DNA from: Echinarachnius parma | Taxonomy: Eukaryota > Echinodermata > Echinoidea > Clypeasteroida > Echinarachniidae | DNA: 64,000 bases | Assembly (NCBI GenBank): GCA_037951105.1 | Contig: JBAMJV010003282.1 | Coordinates: forward strand, 1 to 64,000 | Direction: 5' to 3' | Shown here: positions 35,778 through 46,556 of the stretch, in pieces | How the letters are laid out: the number at the start of each line of letters is the position of its first letter | How positions within the stretch are numbered: the first letter of the stretch is position 1 | Made by a program: the position numbers and the translations under genes | The notes under the pieces: model-generated | Database searches by the model: none | Seen by the model: only the letters and a program-made list of their open reading frames with translations | Told to the model about the DNA's origin: nothing

Positions 35778-36571
35778 CAGGGGCGTCGATCCGGAGGGAG
35801 GGGGGAAGGGGGAGGGCAGGGGCGGTCGCCCCCCCCCCCCCCCCCCCCAATGAAAATATTGGGGGCTCACATATTATTTCGCGCCCCCCAAAAAAAAAAT
35901 TAAAAATAAATAAAATTTAAAAAAATCCGAAAATGGGGAAGAAAAAATCGAGTGATATAATGCCAAAGAGGAGAGAGACACATTTATCAATAATTAATCT
36001 TCAAAATAGCTATTTTTTTAGTTTGAAAAGGACTGTAAATCTCTTTTTTGGAGATTGTCCCTCTCCCTTTGTCATTATGTACGTTTGGTTCCATACTTAT
36101 ATTCTTCAATTTCACGCCCAAAACTGTCGCTTCGCTTCCTCGCAATGTCTCCCCTCCACTTTTGAGAAGTTATTGACGCACTTGCTTAGTGTCATGGGAG
36201 CTCAATGCCCTAAACTATACCGATGGCTCTATAAACAGGATCACCTGGATCCATTTCATGCAAGGCTCAATCTTTTCCTCGCTTTTCTCGGTTCACTATT
36301 TTATACAATTTTAACACCCATGATAGGAGTTGCAAATGTCTGAAATCTAAAAGCTTCCAGGGGCTCCGACCCCTGGACCCCAAGTATTATCTCCAAATGT
36401 GGGTGCCCCCATAGTCAGGTCTTCAAACCATCAAGCCAATTTCAACATGGGCGCATAATAAAACTTCCGGGCTGGCCAATGTGGGCCTTTTAGCTCTCTC
36501 AGTGGTCGCTCTGAATTTTTTTCAAAATTTGCCCCCCCCCCCCCAATCGCAAAAACGGATCGACGCCCCTG
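35778..36571. mobile_element. hAT-like non-autonomous element with 8-bp target duplication
   Basis: The ends CAGGGGCGTCGATCCG and CGGATCGACGCCCCTG are perfect inverted repeats. The flanking 8-mers CAGTTTGG (35770-35777) and CAGCTTGG (36572-36579) differ at one base, which fits a hAT 8-bp duplication. The 794-bp body holds a 20-C run, an A-rich stretch and a 136-codon + strand frame (35933-36343) with no recognisable domain. No hAT transposase motif is visible. Confidence 0.75.
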
Positions 36572-36597
36572 CAGCTTGGCCACGATGATTCTCTCTC

Positions 36598-36619
36598 CCC
36601 CCCCCCCCCCCCCCCCCCC
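36598..36619 (+). repeat. Poly(C) run
   Basis: About 22 consecutive C, just outside the hAT-like element. Confidence 0.9.
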
Positions 36620-37277
36620 GCTTACACAATTCAAACCAGTCTCGTTTTGCACGATCGATCTCAGTCTTGTTTTGCCTAACAAATTATTACAACTGCATAT
36701 CTGTGTCAAGTTTCAATTTCAATTATACAGTGCGAGTAAAAAAAAAGAAAAAAAAGAAACCGGACTTTGATAGCTTAGGGTTTGCTTATAAATCCACAAT
36801 TACAAACACACATATGTTGATATTGATATCATGTTAAAGCTTGGGAAATTGACTTTAACATGATACATCACACGTTTTGGTCTTAACGCATCATCGAGCA
36901 GGACCTTATTTTCCAATGTCATGCAAAAAATACCCGTGTCCAAGTTTGCAAGTTTTCGACGAAAAGGTTTTGACCAAAAATAACTTGGCAGGATTGTTTC
37001 ACCACTTATTGACTAACTAATGTGCGAAAATAAAATTGGTCCGTCGAGTCATGCATGAGTGAGCACACATTAAAGGCAAAATTGTCACTTTTTAACTCTT
37101 GTGAATTTTAAAAAGTGAAAATGTTTTCACAGAGAAGTTAAGCCCAACGCGAGTTACAGCGATCTGGTGCGGCCATTGGTGCCCACTCTGCGACTTAACC
37201 ACAGATCATAGGGGATCGCTCCTATTCGGGCAAGATCGCTAAACGCTGATCGCAAAGTGTTTCACTGGGTTTATTAA

Positions 37278-37726
37278 AGGAACTGCAGCGTCTAGATGGC
37301 ATAATTTTTCCCAATTCGGCTCTGTATATTTAATTTTCCCGAAGAAAAAGAATTTGGCAGTCATTTCTCATGAAATCAATCAATTTTGGGGGAATTAGTC
37401 AATATCTTATTGTCCTGGGAACGCCCCTTTTAAATCGCCAAAATGTGACGTCATCTAAAGAACGGACTAATGAACTAAATTCTGTAGATGACGCGTCGTA
37501 ACGTAAGCCAATGAATTATCAATCACATGTCTGTCTATCACGCTGCCGATTCCGGTCCCTAAATGTGGGTGGGGCGTAAACTAGCTGCTAAGTGAGATTT
37601 GGCATCAGCAAACTAGTCTTTAAATCATTACTGTGTTTATTTTCATGGATTATCTTTCGGCATACCTATGTTTCAAGTCATCAACTATGGAATAATTCTC
37701 AAAGTACGTTGTATTCTTTAAGTCCT
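37278..37726. mobile_element. TTAA MITE family C, copy 1
   Basis: TTAA lies on both sides (37274-37277, 37727-37730); the termini are AGGAACTGCAGCG and TTCTTTAAGTCCT. The 449-bp body is about 90% identical by eye to 40609-41045. It is nested in the Tc1/mariner-like element. Confidence 0.8.
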
Positions 37727-38354
37727 TTAATAAAATTCGCAAAGCGGATTATGATGTCAAGACAAGCAAGAGCGAACAATACCTGGCTGTATGCACGTAT
37801 GCGTGGAAATAGGGACAATGCATTTCTCAGGGGAAGTCGCCGTGAGATCGCATAGTGGGCACCGAAAACATCGCGTACGCAATGAGATCGGGCTGACTCG
37901 CGACGAACTGGTGCGATTCACACCGAACCGAGATCGCTAGCAACTCGGGCTAGATCGCAAGCGCAGATCGCATAGTCACTAGGCTTTAGTCAATAAGTGT
38001 AGGAACAATCCTGCCAAGTCATTTTGCTAAAATCTTTTCGTTTTTACGCTATTTTGATTAGGGGGACTTAAGTTACGTTTTGCGCATGTGCAATACTACG
38101 GTCAAGTGAGAAAGACGTGTATTCATCGAATTGAAAGGACTGAATGGTTACTTGTTATTATTGTTACCATGGTAACATCGCATTCGGCAATTTAGTTTAG
38201 TTTTCATCCCTGTATATTTATACACGGGTGTTGTTTTAATGTGTGAAATTAATTTGTAAGTGGAAGCCATGTCTGATCTTGTTTTGGTGATGGGGTTCAT
38301 TCAAAGGTAATTATATGACCGTTGGCATATTCAAACGTGCTATCAAAATTCATT

Positions 38355-38680
38355 TTATAATCTGTAAGACATAAGTTGCAAAGAGGTTTTGGGTATAATC
38401 CCCAATTCATCGACGTGTATTTCGTCTTTTAAAACTGCCAACGTAAAATGTTCCGAAGAAGGCCTGATACCGACCACTGATCCTTTTGTAATTGTCTCGC
38501 TTACCCCGCAGTTAGCGATGTTAAACACGGTACTTCGCAACAAAATAGAAGCATCGAACAAACCCCAGGGGCCAAACATTGGAGGCGCAAACGACCCCTT
38601 TACCACCGGGTACAGCCCGGTTACATTTTCCTTTAAATATTTATATGTTCAACAATCAGTACGCTTTTCGATGCACAAAA
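38355..38680 (-). pseudogene. Unrecognised open frame inside the Tc1-like element
   Basis: A minus-strand frame contains FNIANCGVSETITKGSVVGI between SFAPPMFGPWGLFDA and HVDELGIIPKT. The N-x-(T/S)-x-T-I-x-K-G-x-V-V-G pattern is reminiscent of the strand that follows retroviral-type proteases in LTR retrotransposon polyproteins, but there is no protease, RT or other flanking domain. It may be a captured fragment or chance. I do not assign a function. Confidence 0.2.
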
Positions 38681-39348
38681 GACCTCTGGGCTGCCGGTCT
38701 ATTTGGTGAATCACAACAAAATATCAGGTGGTTGCCAGTGTTTTCATGTTTATCAGGGTGGAAGAGGATCACACACTGTCCTCACATTAGCAACCACACT
38801 GTTTGGAGGCAGGGGCCCCTGAATAAGACATGCAGGATGAAATTATCTTTGAAAATCAAACAACAGATGCAACCATTCACTAAACAAGAACACTGTAAGC
38901 TTGGACACGGGTAGTTTGTGCATGCCTTTGGATAATTAGATCGCGTTTGGTGAAGCGTAAAGTGATCAGAGTGTATAATATATTATCATTTTAAAGGAAA
39001 TATCAACATATATACTTTTAGATTTGTGGATTTATAAGCTATCAAAGTCCGGTTTCGTATTTTTTGTACTCACACTGTATGCAATTCATTGTTAATTTTG
39101 TTAATTTTAGCATGGACCGTCCATGATTTTAGTGACCTGTTTTGTTCGATAAGTGGATCATCATAGATAATCGATGTGTGTACTTTACTACAATCGGTTT
39201 ATATTTTGAGACACGTTTTCTTTTCGGGTGGTTCTTCATTGCTGATCTAGGTTTTACTATTCTAATCGAAGCATTAATACAATGCCATTAACATGAAGTT
39301 CATGGCGAGGAGTCACATATTTGTTTTGTTTAAATGTTTGCTCGAAAG

Positions 39349-39705
39349 ATTCAAGTCCTGCTGACGCCGCCAGTATAACGTGCGTTCGATCCGTCGCGAT
39401 TGAAATCGGAACGACGGCCCATCTCTCCTGTTCCTACTCATCATCCTCATCGTCATCAGATTGGACCGTTTTGTGGTATGCCGATCGTGGCTCAGCCTCC
39501 GAATCATCGTCGTTGGTGAAGATCATTAGCTGTGGAAGAGCCTGTAGATTTCAGAAGACGGCGAGGTACGAGCTGAATATCACCCGGGAGATGGGTAATA
39601 TCACGTTAGCAGTGTTAGACACCCAGACCACAGATTCTCTGAATTACACTTGCATCGTCGATGGTGAAGGAATAGAACAGGCAGTTGTTGAATTGAAAGT
39701 AGGAG
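39349..39705 (+). CDS. Ig-domain exon of a predicted Ig/FN3 single-pass receptor
   Basis: A 357-bp exon, phase 1 at both ends, coding one extracellular V-like Ig domain. The acceptor follows TTTGCTCGAAAG; the donor is GGAG/GTGAGT. In order it shows a B-strand Cys (TAHLSC), a C-strand Trp (TVLWYADR), an extra Cys pair (ISCGRAC), ELNITREMGNITL and the F-strand NYTC. These match the Cys-Trp-Cys core of Ig folds, and there are N-glycosylation sequons at NIT, NIT and NYT. A Ser run of seven lies after the first Cys. No signal peptide is joined to it: the frame is closed 5' by a stop at 39294-39296, so an upstream exon must exist. Assignment to the same gene as the FN3 exons 13.5 kb downstream rests on shared strand, phase and extracellular character; it could be a separate Ig gene. 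Confidence 0.75.
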
Positions 39706-40182
39706 GTGAGTTTGCACGGGAAAAGAAATTTTATTTATCTTAGCAAACCAAAGCTCTTTGGTGTTCCCATTTAGGCCATATAAGAGGGGGTTGGTTTGGG
39801 GTTGATGTGTATTATTATGATCTTATCTTGGGAAAAGGGACTGGCATGTCATTAGAAAATATATTCATTTCACTGCAAAATGATAACACTTAATTTGATG
39901 GAATGAATTGAAAGTAATATGTGTTCCGTATTCTTTATGGATTAAACATTTGAAGAATAAAAAAAAATTCTCAGTCAAGTAAAGCATTACCCTTTGTTTC
40001 TATACAGACCTTCATGGTTGAATATAGTCAAACCTTAGGCTTAGTACTGTATAATGACCACTGAAGATAGTAGGCGCCCTCTACAAATAGATGAATACCA
40101 TTGTTTTATGTATCAATTTAGTGATCACTGTTGACAGTTTTGTTGGAATATACAAGAGGCTGCTGAGAAAGGTTTGACTGGA

Positions 40183-40363
<181 letters not shown>

Positions 40364-40514
40364 ATATATGTGTGTATGTGTGTGTTTATGTATGTAATAT
40401 ATATGTCTGTATTGTATGAATGTATGTATGAATCAATGTGTTTTATGAGGATGAGTTTTATCTGTATTTATGTGCTTGAATGAGTGTGTATGTTGGTATG
40501 TTGGTCCATGTAAA

Positions 40515-41180
40515 TCCCCTTCTAGGATTGATCATAAGTTACGACACCTTTTTATGTATCGTAAAGTTACGATCAATTTTAGAACTTACGACCAATAGTT
40601 ACAATTGAAGGGACTACAGCGTCTAGATGGTCTAATTTTCACAATTCGGCTCTCTATATGTAATTTTTCCCGAAGAAAAAGAATTTGGCAGTCATTTCTC
40701 ATGAAATCAATCAATTTTGGGGTAATTAATAAATATCTAATTGTCCTGGGAACGCCCCTTTTAAATCGACAAAATGTGACGTCATCTAAAGAACGGACTA
40801 ATGAACTAAAGTCTGTAGATGACGCGTCATGACGTAAGCCAATGTATTGTCAATCACACGTCGATCACGCCGCCGATTACGGACCCTAAATGTGGGTGGG
40901 GCGTAAACTGGCTGCTAAGTGAGATTTGGCACCAGAAAACTAGTTTTAAATCACTACTTTTTCATGGATTTTTTTTCGGCAGACCTATGTTTCAAGTCAT
41001 CAACTATGGAATAAGTGTCAAAGTACGTTGTATTCTTTAGGTCCTTTAATCGTAACTTCTTTCTGCAACAGGATCGATCGTAAATTTTGGATTGATCGTA
41101 AGTCACGAGCACTAAGGCCATTTACGATCGATTTTGGGACTTACGATCAAACTTAACTCTTTCTGCAACGGTGCCCTATA
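40515..41180. repeat. Dispersed repeat with CTTACGATC inverted units, split by a MITE
   Basis: Two tandem units (GATTGATCATAAGTTACGAC... at 40527 and GATTGATCGTAAGTCACGAG at 41090) each contain an inverted pair around CTTACGA. The family C MITE interrupts the first. CTTTCTGCAAC (41057, 41159) resembles the ends of the element at 15529-15685. Confidence 0.55.
40609..41045. mobile_element. TTAA MITE family C, copy 2
   Basis: The termini AGGGACTACAGCG and TTCTTTAGGTCCT are flanked by TTGA (40605-40608, decayed) and TTAA (41046-41049). It is 437 bp and closely matches 37278-37726, including GGGAACGCCCCTTTTAAATC. Confidence 0.8.
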
Positions 41181-41184
41181 CACG

Positions 41185-41935
41185 TTAGTTCACAGACATG
41201 ACAACCAAATGATCTCCCCCTCAGTCTACAGGAAGCCTACCCACACAGACCAGTATTATGGCGTTTGACTCTCACCATCCCATATCGGTGAAGAAAGGTC
41301 TGGTCAAATGTCTATTTGACAGAGTGTCACGCATTGTGATAAGCCCACAACAGCCATGTAAAGAGCGGACTCGTGTCCGTAGTGCCTTGAATCTCAACGG
41401 TTACCCACGCCGTTTCATACACAACACCAAGAATAGAACGTCAGTACCCAAGGATCAGAAGGTATACAAGACTTTCACAGTCTTGCCGTACATAGATGGT
41501 GTATCCCAACAACTCAGGCGCCGCCTAGACAGCCATGGGATCCGAACGGTCTTCAGATCAGATACCACAATACGCCAGCAACTAACACGCCCCAAGGATC
41601 CAATTCCTCAACACATACGGGACGGCATCGTGTACAACATCCCTTGCCAAGGATGCGATAGGTCCTACATCGGTGAGACTGCCCGACCGATATCTGACAG
41701 AATCTCTGAGCATAAGAGGGACGTCAAACTCCGCCACACTGACAGCTCAGCCGTAGCCGAAGATGCTTGGGAGAACCAGCATCAGCCAGACTGGGACGGG
41801 GTTCAATGCCTTTCCTAAGAACGGCATTGGTACACACGAAGGGTAAAGGAAGCTATCAATATCCGCCTCAATCCCAATAATTTCAACAGAGACAACGGGT
41901 CGACATCCCCGAGTTTTGGATGCGTACGATACGCC
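41185..41935 (+). pseudogene. Penelope-like element fragment with GIY-YIG endonuclease
   Basis: The conceptual frame starts in the RT thumb region (ISPSVYRKPTHTDQY at about 41210-41255, then a frameshift to LAFDSHHPISVKKGLVKCLF). It continues through FTVLPYIDGVSQQLRRRL to the GIY-YIG-type motif VYNIPCQGCDRSYIGETARP (about 41630-41690), IxEHKRDVK, SAVAEDAWE and HQPDW, and then, in another frame, RRVKEAINIRLNPNNFNRD (about 41830-41890). CxxC then YIGET, the EHKRDV helix and the RRVKEAI tail are signatures of Penelope retroelements. The RT catalytic palm is missing and there are at least two frameshifts, so this is a dead 5'-truncated copy. Confidence 0.88.
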
Positions 41936-41939
41936 GCCA

Positions 41940-42130
41940 TGAAACTGCCCGACCAGCCCGCTCCGACACGCCATTGTTTCCGCCCAATAGGCCAGCCGAG
42001 CCAGCGGCCCGCTGATTGGTTTTGCACGCCATTGTTCCCGCCCAGCAGGCGAGCCAAGCCAGCGGTCCGCTGATTGGTTGAGCACCCGTGTGCATCGGCC
42101 AATAGGCCTTGTCCGTTATTGACCAATTAG
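41940..42130 (+). repeat. GC-rich tandem repeat, about 55-58 bp units
   Basis: About three units with CGCCATTGTTYCCGCCCA, GCCAGCGGYCCGCTGATTGG and AGCC-rich linkers follow the Penelope fragment directly. Confidence 0.75.
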
Positions 42131-42174
42131 GAGCGTTCTCGCTGATGCGGTACAGCGCGCTGCGCTCGCCGCGG

Positions 42175-43069
42175 GGTATATATCATAGAAGTAGTATATA
42201 AATAACTAGAAGAGAGTCTACGCACTGCGCGCTAATTTTCCCATAGCCTTTAATAACACGCAACAAACATGGCCGGTTAGGGAAACTTCATGGACTGGCT
42301 AACATGGAATGCTGGGTATTTTGTAGTCTATGATCTAAGACCCTTGGTCGCATGCTAAAAATAATCCCACCACCCATAATAGATAGCCACCAACGAGAGA
42401 GATCTACACAACAGCAGTGATGGCTGCCAGCCCAGGCCTCGTGAGCAGCGATCACTGATGTTACGCAAACCTCTCTCGTTGGTCGCGCTGTGTTCAGCAT
42501 GCGATCGAGGGTCTCGATCCTAGACTAAACGTATCCCAGAATTCCGTGTTAGCCAGTCCATAAAGGTTTCCAAGATTAGCGCGCAGTATGAACCCCTGGT
42601 ATATATCATAGAAGTATGAATAAACAAACCAACCCGTTTCAGGGGGGTCATACTGCGCGCTAATCTTGGAAAACTTTATGGACTGGCTAACTTGGAATTC
42701 TGGGATACGTTTAGTCTAGGATCGAGACCCTCGATCGCATTCTGAACATAGCGCGACCAACGAGAGAGGTCTGCGTACCATCAGTGATCGCTGCTCACGG
42801 GGCCTGGGCTGGCAGCCATCACTGCTGCTGTGCAGATCTCTCTCGTTGGCGGCTATCTATTATGGGTGGTGGGATTGTATTTAGCATGCGATCGAGGGTC
42901 TTAGATCATAGACTACGAAATACCCAGCATTCCATGTTAGCCAGTCCATGAAGTTTTCCTAACCGACCATGTTTGCTGCGTGTTAAGGCTCTGGGTAAAT
43001 TAGCGCACAGTGCGTAGATTTTCTTCTAGTTATTTATATACTACTTCTATGGTATATATTCCCTTGCTT
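42175..43069. mobile_element. Four-fold nested palindrome, 0.9 kb
   Basis: The outer arms 42175-42595 and about 42648-43069 are near-perfect reverse complements (for example AGAAGTAGTATATAAATAAC and its inverse). Each arm is itself an inverted repeat: GACTGGCTAACATGGAATGC near its outer end and GTTAGCCAGTC near its inner end, and ACCAACGAGAGAG / CTCTCTCGTTGG in the middle. The spacer carries ATAGAAGTATGAATAAAC. There is no ORF of note. No transposase superfamily can be assigned. Confidence 0.75.
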
Positions 43070-43081
43070 ACATTATTTTTG

Positions 43082-43200
43082 TAACACACGTGACGAAGTG
43101 TTGCAGCGGCGCACGAAACGTCGTGATCTTTTAGATTCCTTGTTGACCACATTGCGAGACAAACGAATATCACTAGCGATATCTTTTCCGAAATTACAGA
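43082..43200 (+). ncRNA. Hammerhead-ribozyme-like remnant, Penelope terminal type
   Basis: TGACGA, a small stem GTGT...GCAC, then GAAAC and GTCGTGATC has the order of conserved hammerhead boxes (CUGANGA - stem II - GAAA) known from Penelope long terminal repeats. The first core base is G, not C, so self-cleavage would be impaired. It lies 1.15 kb beyond the Penelope coding fragment, on the same strand. This is pattern recognition by eye, not a covariance-model hit. Confidence 0.4.
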
Positions 43201-43231
43201 GTCTATAATAAAAAGTACTCGAAGTTCAAAG

Positions 43232-45332
43232 TCCTCAAAAAAGTTCGGAAACTCACGTTTGATCGATTATATATTTTTTATTAAGAAATCATAATGGTTA
43301 TATTTGGTATCACTTGAAATGGTGTGTATACCTCTTTAAAATGATACCAAATTCGTGACCATCACGAGCACGAGGTATGCGCAGTATACTTGAGAATTGG
43401 GGAAAGTCAGAAGTGAAATGTCGCAAAATGCGCCAACAAACTTCAGTTGGAAGGTCTGACACCTATGCATTTCACGGTCTTTCTCAAGTTCAAATTCTTT
43501 CGACGATGAATATCTTGTCAATGAAGAGATACAGTTGAATATGGTATCAGACAAAAGCACGTTTAATTATATTTCCAATGACATCTCACTTGGAATAATT
43601 ATGAAAGCCGGGTAAGTACAATTAAGGTGAATATTTGGGAGGATCGACAGCAAAATGTAAGCAAAATGCATCTGATTGCACCCTAAACGAGTATTTGCGT
43701 GGTGCAAAAAATACACACTAAGCAAGTATGATTATCGGTAATTTGATACCCTAAGCAAGTAATCAATTTTGTGTAAACCCCTACGCAAGTATTTTTTATA
43801 CCCTAAGCAAGTAATCAATTTTTTGTAAACCCCTAAGCAAGTTATAACTATTTTTGATACCCTAAGCAAGTAATCAATTTTCTGTAAACCCCTAAGCAAG
43901 TCATAACTATATTTGATACCCTAAGCAAGTAATCTTTTTTTTGTATAAACCCCTATTAAAAGCAAGTTATAACTAATGTTGATACCCTAAGCAAGTAAGC
44001 TGAGTTTTTGAGACCCTAAACGAGTAATTCATCTTTTTGATACCCTAAACGAGTAATTCATCAGCCTAAAATAGATACCCTATTTCCTGATTTTGGGTGA
44101 TTTTGAGACCCTAAACGAGATACTCGAGTATCTCGCCTGATCGTGAAAAAACACCCTAATTACTCGTTTTCTTGGTCACGCATGATACCCCCCTTTCAAT
44201 GAGGACAGACGCCCCCCCCCCCCCCCCCCCCGGGCCAAAAACGACTTTTTTGTGGGGATATCTTAGTACTTTACTTTACATAATCATTAGGAAATTTTAA
44301 TTTGTCAATGAAATAATGCCCCATTCATAGTGGTTATGTGCTTGAGGTGTGTTTAGTACCTCTAAATGTATGGGGCTCAAAATGACACGTTGCTAGGTCG
44401 ACGTTATACCGTTTGAGACGTGGTAATGAGGGCATACCTACACGGTCAAAGAGGGCGCTAATATGCCAGTTCTGGCCAGTTTCCGTAGGTTTAGAGAAAT
44501 TTGAAGCATTTTCAATACATCAGGTTTGTGAGTTTCCTGTATTACACACTCACATTCAGCATAATCATTGCAAATGAGACATCATATTAAAGGTAAATTA
44601 ACGAGCTTTCCGATAGTGCAAAACGTAATGATGATAGAGTTATGATTAATACACCAATATCTTAACGGAATCTTGAAACAAGAAGCCATGGTCTTAAATT
44701 CATAGCATTTAAAGTCCCCCATATCCGGTTTTACTGCACACACCCCAATAGCATAATTATTACAGGTGAGACATGGTTTTAAAGAAAAATTAACACGCTT
44801 TCACATAATACTAAATTTACTGATGATTATGCAATTTAAAACCCTAAAACATCCTTCAAATAGTCGTTTTCGATGCAACGCCTTCAATTTCACAAAAAGA
44901 AATGCATTTTGCAACATTTCACTTTCGGCCCTCCCCATATTCAGCTGTACCATACTTAACCTGTTAATAAAATTGTTACGGACATAACCGTATTGAAAAG
45001 ATAGACACATGGGCTTTAAAATGATACCAAATTTGATAAGTTTAAATCATTTGAACACGCTACAATCTTCGATACAACTTGAACATTAAAAAATACGGCA
45101 CGAGAGTCACATTTCCCAACTGAATATACTTTCGGCCCGTTTTGCGACATTTGACTTCTGATCGTTCTCCATTCTGAAATGCACTGCGTATTCCCTGATT
45201 TGAATGAATGACAAATAATGTACCATTTTAAAGGGAAATCATCATGCATTGCAATGACACTAAAAAGAAAAATACAATTTGACAATAAAAGTGATATAAT
45301 CGATCAAAGTTGAGTTTCCGAACTTTTTTTGA
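43232..45332. mobile_element. 2.1-kb element with long diverged inverted termini
   Basis: AGTTCGGAAACTCACGTTTG (about 43243) is inverted at about 45302-45325 (AAAGTTGAGTTTCCGAACTT). TTTTAAAATGATACCAAAT occurs in the same orientation near both ends (43335, 45013). The interior has a minisatellite (43655-44180) and diverged tandem units near 44570 and 44755 (TGAGACAT...TTAAAG...AAATTAAC...GCTTTC). No transposase was seen. Confidence 0.5.
43655..44180 (+). repeat. Minisatellite of TACCCTAAGCAAGTAATC units
   Basis: Alternating units, TACCCTAAGCAAGTAATC and AACCCCTAAGCAAGTTATAA, spaced about 57-62 bp per pair, with ACCCTAAACGAGTAATTC variants toward the right end. A 19-C run follows at about 44213. 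Confidence 0.9.
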
Positions 45333-45879
45333 GGGGTTTATATGTTCATACCATAAAAAAGGGGAACTATTTAGCTTTAATGTTATACCTGAATCAGCAG
45401 TGCCACGCATTGCTGAGATCTCTTTTGTTGTAGGTGATCGGTGCAAAAAGACAATTTTTGCAAGTTTCGGCTAATCATTCGATTTCTTGAAATTAATGGG
45501 GCTCTTTAAAAAAATCAGTTATAACATGTTTTATTGTTTTTTTTATTGAATGAATCATTTAATTGAATACATTTACTAATCATGCATGACTGAGTACATT
45601 GTTATTGAACATTTGCGCCGGTGGACATCCACCACAATGAAATTTTGATGTTGATATCGGTCGACAAAAATTGGTGGATGGGACTTTGTGGTCAAGAGAA
45701 TCGGAAAATTTTTCTTTGATAATAATTGGGAGCATGTACCTTCAGGTGATACATGAATATGATCAGTACCTCAGCTGGAAGAACAAATTGAGCGATAGGT
45801 GCATGGAGTATTCAGACAGATCTGGTAGGTCAAAGACAGTGCATCTGTCCATCGTCTATTCGCTCTCAGAGATAGTGTG

Positions 45880-46045
45880 ATGGCCACCAATGAATATTCC
45901 ATGATTTAACACCTTGTGATTTATTTTTGTTGGAACATTTAACGAAGAAGGTGTTTTCATCTCCTCCTCATGACCTGGATGATGTATGGGCCACATTCGA
46001 CACGAGATGGATGTTTTGGAAACACAAAAAAAAACGACTTAAATC
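45880..46045 (+). pseudogene. mariner/IS630-type transposase C-terminal fragment
   Basis: A + strand frame reads DLTPCDLFLLEHLTKKVF, SSPPHDLDDVWATF, then stops at about 46045. WPP is encoded just upstream in another frame. WPPxSPDLTPCDxFLWxxL is the conserved block around the third catalytic Asp of mariner-like transposases. It is short, frameshifted and without the first two catalytic residues, so it is a relic. Confidence 0.55.
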
Positions 46046-46159
46046 ATAATACCTCATACAAGTTCAAATAGAGGGTAGCATCTTCCACATGATAATGCAG
46101 CTTACTACACAAAGGGAACTCAAAGCAATTCAAGCGTATCGCCTTTGTGGATATGGTAT

Positions 46160-46540
46160 AAGAAGGGCCCCGCGGGGCAGAGTGTCATCTTTTCATTGTG
46201 TACTTGCAGCTTTCAACATCAACGAGCGACGAGTCTGCCAGCTAGATATTGGTGAAGAATTTATGGGGACTTTGAGGCGCTTCTTAGCCGGGGGTTTGCC
46301 GTATAGCCGCAGAGACGAACTTGAACGGAGGAGAGCGGGCGCCTCGAGGCGCGGCAGGGATTATACCGCGTCCCGCCTATCGGGCGGGAACGCTGGCTGA
46401 AACCGCTTCCCTCCTATCGGGCGGGAACGCTACGGATTTGGATAACCAGCATTAATACCGCAGTGCGAAGCACGCGGGGGGCGATTGCGACCTCAGCCTT
46501 TTCGCCGATGACACCGCAGTGCTAATCACGCGAGGCCTGG
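46160..46540. other. GC-rich segment with repeated ATCGGGCGGGAACGCT
   Basis: CTATCGGGCGGGAACGCT occurs twice (46377, 46413), and CGCAGTGC(G/T)AA(G/T)CACGCG twice (46462, 46515). The 103-codon frame starting at 46089 has no recognisable domain and Arg-rich composition. Codon or structural function is unsupported. Confidence 0.35.
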
Positions 46541-46556
46541 CCCCATAGAGTGGTGA

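Larger units (their letters stand above)
36728..39077. mobile_element. Tc1/mariner-like composite element, 2.35 kb
   Basis: The left end CAGTGCGAGTAAAAA and the right end TTTTTTGTACTCACACTG are flanked by TA on both sides (36726-36727, 39078-39079), as expected for Tc1/mariner. The inverted match continues through AACCGGACTTTGATAGCTTA and into CAACATATG about 100 bp in. A second inverted pair, CTTGGCAGGATTGTTTC / AACAATCCTGCCAAG, lies near 36985 and 38010. The interior carries a TTAA MITE (37278-37726) and a region of repeated GATCGC words (37150-37250, 37840-37980). No transposase was recognised. Confidence 0.65.

Noticed and set aside
39293..39364. ATG-initiated short frame MKFMARSHIFVLFKCL just before the Ig exon, signal-peptide-like
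   Set aside because: It is out of frame with the Ig domain and ends in a stop at 39362-39364, so it cannot be the Ig exon's start.
46089..46400. 103-codon Arg-rich frame
   Set aside because: No recognisable domain; GC-rich repeated DNA; overlaps the end of a transposase relic.
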